DNA from: Rossellomorea vietnamensis NBRC 101237
GTDB lineage: Bacteria > Bacillota > Bacilli > Bacillales > Bacillaceae_B
Length of the DNA stretch: 64,000 nt
Assembly (NCBI RefSeq): GCF_001591825.1
Contig: NZ_BCVQ01000005.1
Location: forward strand, 62,001-126,000
Direction of reading: 5' to 3'
The notes under the pieces are model-generated. The model searched no databases. It was not told the DNA's origin and saw nothing but the letters and a program-made list of their open reading frames with translations. A program made the position numbers and the translations under genes. Positions within the stretch are counted from its first letter, which is position 1. Every line of letters starts with the position of its first letter. Below are positions 61,090-64,000 of this stretch, in pieces.

Positions 61090-61506
61090 TTATAGCATCT
61101 TGTCCGCCAGTTTAATATTCTCCTTTAGATATACAGGTAGTTCCGGAAGGGCAAGAATTTCTAAGGTCGTCATCCAAATGACATCATCAACTTCTTCAGT
61201 ACTTTTAGCGAAAGGTTCTCCAGTTTTGTGATGACACAGAAAAACGATATCAATTACATGGATCCCTGAGTCAGTATCAAAGGAAGAACTATTTACATAT
61301 TTAAGCCCTGTAACCTCGCAACCTACTTCCTCAAAAATCTCTCGGATCAAAGTTCTTTCTAGAATATCTGATGAAACTCCTTCAACTTCACATTTCCCGC
61401 CTACGAGTGAAAGAGTGCCTCCAGCGTGTTCCTCCTTTTCACTTCTAAGAATTAATAGCCACTTTCCATCTCGGTGAATAGCACCTTCTACATTGACTAC
61501 AAACAC
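61090..61506 (-). CDS. Nudix hydrolase with altered box
   Basis: The 138-residue protein has GGKCEVEGVSSDILERTLIR followed by EIFEEVGC. The usual G-x5-E-x7-RE spacing is enlarged by about five residues between the first glutamate and RE. It starts at GTG with AGGAGG eight bases before. Substrate unknown. Confidence 0.8.
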   Translation of the reverse strand: MFVVNVEGAIHRDGKWLLILRSEKEEHAGGTLSLVGGKCEVEGVSSDILERTLIREIFEEVGCEVTGLKYVNSSSFDTDSGIHVIDIVFLCHHKTGEPFAKSTEEVDDVIWMTTLEILALPELPVYLKENIKLADKML

Positions 61507-61547
61507 AAAATAATCCTCCTAAAAACAAATTCAATTTTTATCTATCC

Positions 61548-61605
61548 TGCGATTATGGCAATAGCCGGATCAATTAGCTGTTCTTCAGTGATTGCCCCCG
61601 TTAGA
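61548..61605. repeat. Hairpin repeat, copy G
   Basis: GGCAATAGCCGGATCAATTAG ... TTCAGTGATTGCC-CCC GTTAG is closely related to copies A and F; it lacks the first arm's extra G. Confidence 0.65.
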
Positions 61606-61607
61606 TA

Positions 61608-62597
61608 TTACAAAATACTCGATGATAAACCTTTAGATAGTAAGTATTCTTCCGCTTCTTTGATTCTTGTTCCGTTATGTTTTACAAACAATTCATAACG
61701 TCGCTTTAACCACTCAAAAGACCTGTCACGAATATGCGAGTCATCTGCACCTTGTATTAGGGGCACCACTTTAGTAAATGAGTCAAAACTTGATAAAGCT
61801 TCAAAGCACTCCAAATGTTCAACTTTCTTATTATTGATGCTCTGATAAGCATCTAGTATTATTTCTTTGAAACACACTCCATACCACGAATATCCGAATG
61901 TAAGGCTGTTCGCTATATCGAAACGAGGATCTCCTATAAAAGCTTTTTCCCAATCTAAAATATATAATTTATTTTCATTGGTTAGGATGGTATTCCCAAA
62001 GTGATAATCTCCGTGATTTAAGGCTTCAGTAAATGCAACATCCCTAAACTGCTTCGATATGTTTTGAAGGGAATTTACGTAAATAGAGTTTTCAAACTTT
62101 GAGACTCTATTTTTTAAACTTTCTATATAAAAGTGGATATCCTTTTTTTGTCGGAAATCGATATCATTATGAACCTCTTCAGTGCAAATGGAATGAATTT
62201 GTGCAAGGGTTGCACCAAATTTCCCAAACGCTAATTCCTTATCTGCTGAATCGGATGTGATATATCTGTCCAGAGTATCCCCTTCAACGAATTCCATCAG
62301 CATTATTCCCTTTTCAATATCTACAAAATAGACAGTTGGAGTACTGATAAAGGAATTTACAGAATTACTCCTAAGAAGTTTTAATTCTTTAGTAAGCTTC
62401 AGAATTTCGCTAAATTCTTTTAGGACAACATCCTCACTAAATACCCCCTCATCATGGGAATAAGTAAGGTGAAACATTGCAATGTTATTATTAAACCCAT
62501 CATTATTTGTTTGTAAATTCTTTATCTCTATTTCTGTGCCTTTTCTTTTATTTTTCTTAATCAGTTGTTCTACTGTTTTATGTACTGCTACATTCAA
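61608..62597 (-). CDS. APH/choline-kinase-like phosphotransferase
   Basis: The 329-residue protein has the Brenner motif NHGDYHFGNTILTNE and the metal motif YILDWEKAFIGDPRFDIANS. A protein-kinase-like N-lobe is present (VVLKEFSEILKLTKE). This group phosphorylates aminoglycosides, macrolides, choline or other small hydroxyl compounds. The start is TTG with GGGGG before it. Confidence 0.87.
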   Translation of the reverse strand: MNVAVHKTVEQLIKKNKRKGTEIEIKNLQTNNDGFNNNIAMFHLTYSHDEGVFSEDVVLKEFSEILKLTKELKLLRSNSVNSFISTPTVYFVDIEKGIMLMEFVEGDTLDRYITSDSADKELAFGKFGATLAQIHSICTEEVHNDIDFRQKKDIHFYIESLKNRVSKFENSIYVNSLQNISKQFRDVAFTEALNHGDYHFGNTILTNENKLYILDWEKAFIGDPRFDIANSLTFGYSWYGVCFKEIILDAYQSINNKKVEHLECFEALSSFDSFTKVVPLIQGADDSHIRDRSFEWLKRRYELFVKHNGTRIKEAEEYLLSKGLSSSIL

Positions 62598-62648
62598 ATT
62601 TTCTGCCCCCAGCTTGGACCTATTCCATACTCATTCCTTGTATCTCAG

Positions 62649-63143
62649 CTAATTCCCTTCGCTTTTACGGACGATCTCATCGACTATATATTCTATTGGT
62701 TCAGTTGCATCAATGATTATTCCGTTTTTCGGAATGTCTTCTTTCGACTCGTGCAAACGAACGATGAGCTCCCGTTCCACCTTCTTACCGCCAAATTCAT
62801 TTTCCGGTCTAGCGTCCAGTCGTATGTTCAATGTTTCTGTATCGATTTCAAGAACAAACACACCATCAAATAGATGAATAAATTTCGAGAAGTTACGAGA
62901 ACCACCGCAGAAAAATGTTACTGGCTCACTCTTGTTATCGACCAAAGCTTTTACTTTATCTACATCCCAAATGTGGTTTTCATGTGAGGCAGTATTGGTC
63001 TTTTCACCCGTTTCAGGATTGCCCTGATAAGCCAATTCCCGGTCACCATGAATGGCTTGATACCCCCGCCGCTGCAATTCATTGCAGACGGTAGTTTTAC
63101 CGGTGCAAGAAACCCCTTCAATTAGATAATTCTTAACGCCCAA
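62649..63143 (-). CDS. P-loop kinase/AAA-type ATPase
   Basis: The protein from TTG at 63141-63143 (AAAGGAGG seven bases before) is 164 residues with the P-loop IEGVSCTGKTTVCNEL and a later DGVFVLEIDTETLNIRLDAR typical of small-molecule or nucleoside kinases. Substrate unknown. Confidence 0.82.
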   Translation of the reverse strand: MGVKNYLIEGVSCTGKTTVCNELQRRGYQAIHGDRELAYQGNPETGEKTNTASHENHIWDVDKVKALVDNKSEPVTFFCGGSRNFSKFIHLFDGVFVLEIDTETLNIRLDARPENEFGGKKVERELIVRLHESKEDIPKNGIIIDATEPIEYIVDEIVRKSEGN

Positions 63144-63204
63144 TTTAAAGCCTCCTTTCACAAATATATTCTCCAGGTTTGGTAGGCGCCTTCAATAGAA
63201 CAAC

Positions 63205-63585
63205 TTATGTAGTTGTTAACCCTAATAAATGATCTGAAAACAAAATAAACTCTTCCAGATAAATAGGTGAATTCGGTGATGCTAAAGGTGTCAGCTTCAC
63301 ATCCGTTAAGTAAATACAAGCAGTAGAATTTACGATTGTTTTGTCAGTAATGTCTATTTCTGGACTAAGCTCGTATTCTTGCAGAGCACGCCCCAGAATA
63401 GGCTCCTCTTCTACATTTTCTGCTAGTTGCATCTGAAAATCAGCCTCGATGGTTGCAGATTGAGTAAGAAAGATCATCTTCTTTTCTGGGTATTTATCTT
63501 TTAGTTCCTCAAATTTAATTTGTAATTCTACGATCGTCAGTTTTTTAAAGTCTACCGCCTCTACTAATTCTTTACCTTTCATCAT
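63205..63585 (-). CDS. Hypothetical protein
   Basis: The 126-residue protein is acidic with an alpha/beta look (MIFLTQSATIEADFQMQLAE; CIYLTDVKLTPLASPNSPIY). AGGAGG stands upstream of the ATG. No function is recognised. Confidence 0.6.
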   Translation of the reverse strand: MMKGKELVEAVDFKKLTIVELQIKFEELKDKYPEKKMIFLTQSATIEADFQMQLAENVEEEPILGRALQEYELSPEIDITDKTIVNSTACIYLTDVKLTPLASPNSPIYLEEFILFSDHLLGLTTT

Positions 63586-63646
63586 TGCGCCTCCTAATAT
63601 TCTTGTTCGGCATATCTGCGTTTAAAATAGTCGCAACACCCAATCC

Positions 63647-63660
63647 CAATTATTTCAAAT
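63647..63660 (+). repeat. Short dispersed repeat, copy 7
   Basis: CCAATTATTTCAAA, about 60 bases upstream of the hypothetical gene start. Confidence 0.5.
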
Positions 63661-63795
63661 GACGCTGATAAAACGCAAGAAAAATTTAACAATTCTTTTC
63701 GAAACTAGACCTTATGTAAGAAGTTAAGGTTCTGGCAGGGTAAACGGTATTTATGTCGAAATTTATACATAAGACGTATTTAAATGGGGGAGAAA

Positions 63796-64000
63796 ATGAT
63801 GGCTGAAGTTTTGTTGTACCACCATGTTTTAGGGAAAACAAAAGGGATTGAAGCATTCGCCGATCAATTGAGAGATGCGGGGCATATTGTACATGTGCCG
63901 GATTTATTTGATGGCCAAATATTTTCCTCACTGGAGGAAGGCTTGGGATTTGTGAAGGAAATCGGATTTGGAGAAGTGACTGCGCGTGGCATTCGGGCAG
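63796..64000 (+). CDS. Dienelactone hydrolase family protein, 5' part
   Basis: ATG at 63796 (or 63799) with GGGGGAG before it starts MAEVLLYHHVLGKTKGIEAF and continues AGHIVHVPDLFDGQIFSSLE, the N-terminus of DLH-family alpha/beta hydrolases. The frame is open to the window end, so the catalytic Cys/Ser part is not seen. Confidence 0.82.
   Translation, partial: MMAEVLLYHHVLGKTKGIEAFADQLRDAGHIVHVPDLFDGQIFSSLEEGLGFVKEIGFGEVTARGIRA

Noticed and set aside
1-64000. tRNA, rRNA, prophage or integrative element core
   Set aside because: No tRNA-like cloverleaf, rRNA sequence, integrase, phage structural or conjugation genes were seen.

Overview
The window looks like chromosomal DNA of a Bacillaceae member (Bacillus sensu lato, possibly one of the marine/soil genera split from Bacillus). 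The reasons are AGGAGG-type ribosome binding sites, frequent TTG/GTG starts, moderate-to-low GC, single-leader lipoproteins, a clear FosB bacillithiol transferase, MrpC, a PadR/DUF2812 pair and an IS21 element. No rRNA, tRNA, CRISPR array, replication origin or phage structural genes were seen. Genus placement is inference.

Layout. 1-3.6 kb: an RND/SwrC-type efflux pump with its own promoter and a long leader. 3.6-6.1 kb: VOC protein, methyltransferase and an orphan MraY-like transferase broken by a frameshift. 6.1-13.6 kb: one gene for a 2515-residue protein with 23 carboxypeptidase-regulatory/Cna-B-like repeats and an 11-cysteine C-terminal domain. 13.8-18.4 kb: phosphatase, alpha/beta hydrolase, an AraC-family remnant, VOC protein, and a LysR regulator divergent from a methyltransferase with a palindromic operator between them. 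18.4-40.7 kb: a mostly minus-strand array of small-molecule-modifying enzymes (nine GNAT acetyltransferases, DinB proteins, Nudix, methyltransferases, FosB, a beta-lactamase-fold hydrolase), small membrane proteins, a CoaB-like frameshifted gene and an RsgA zinc-finger fragment.

41-57 kb is more AT-rich by eye, rich in short repeats and clearly accessory. It holds two orphan MrpC paralogues, an ECF sigma/anti-sigma pair, a RodA paralogue, decaying lipoproteins, an M1-like peptidase with an in-frame TGA, an IS21 copy with a 5-bp target duplication inside a signal peptidase remnant, and a 610-residue protein joining a degenerate HD-phosphohydrolase-like domain to a PD-(D/E)XK-like nuclease core. 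57-64 kb returns to ordinary genes: PadR/DUF2812, VOC, Nudix, an APH-like kinase, a P-loop kinase and the start of a dienelactone hydrolase.

Genes work together mainly in small units: sigma/anti-sigma, PadR/DUF2812, LysR/methyltransferase, FosB/hydrolase and the IS21 istA/istB pair. The most noteworthy items are the HD-like/nuclease fusion (candidate defence gene), the giant repeat protein (candidate spore-surface or filament protein), the orphan mrpC duplication, a 29-codon peptide with its own promoter and terminator, and several short palindromic repeat families. Several genes carry single-base frameshifts in homopolymer runs, so true decay and sequencing/assembly error must be told apart.
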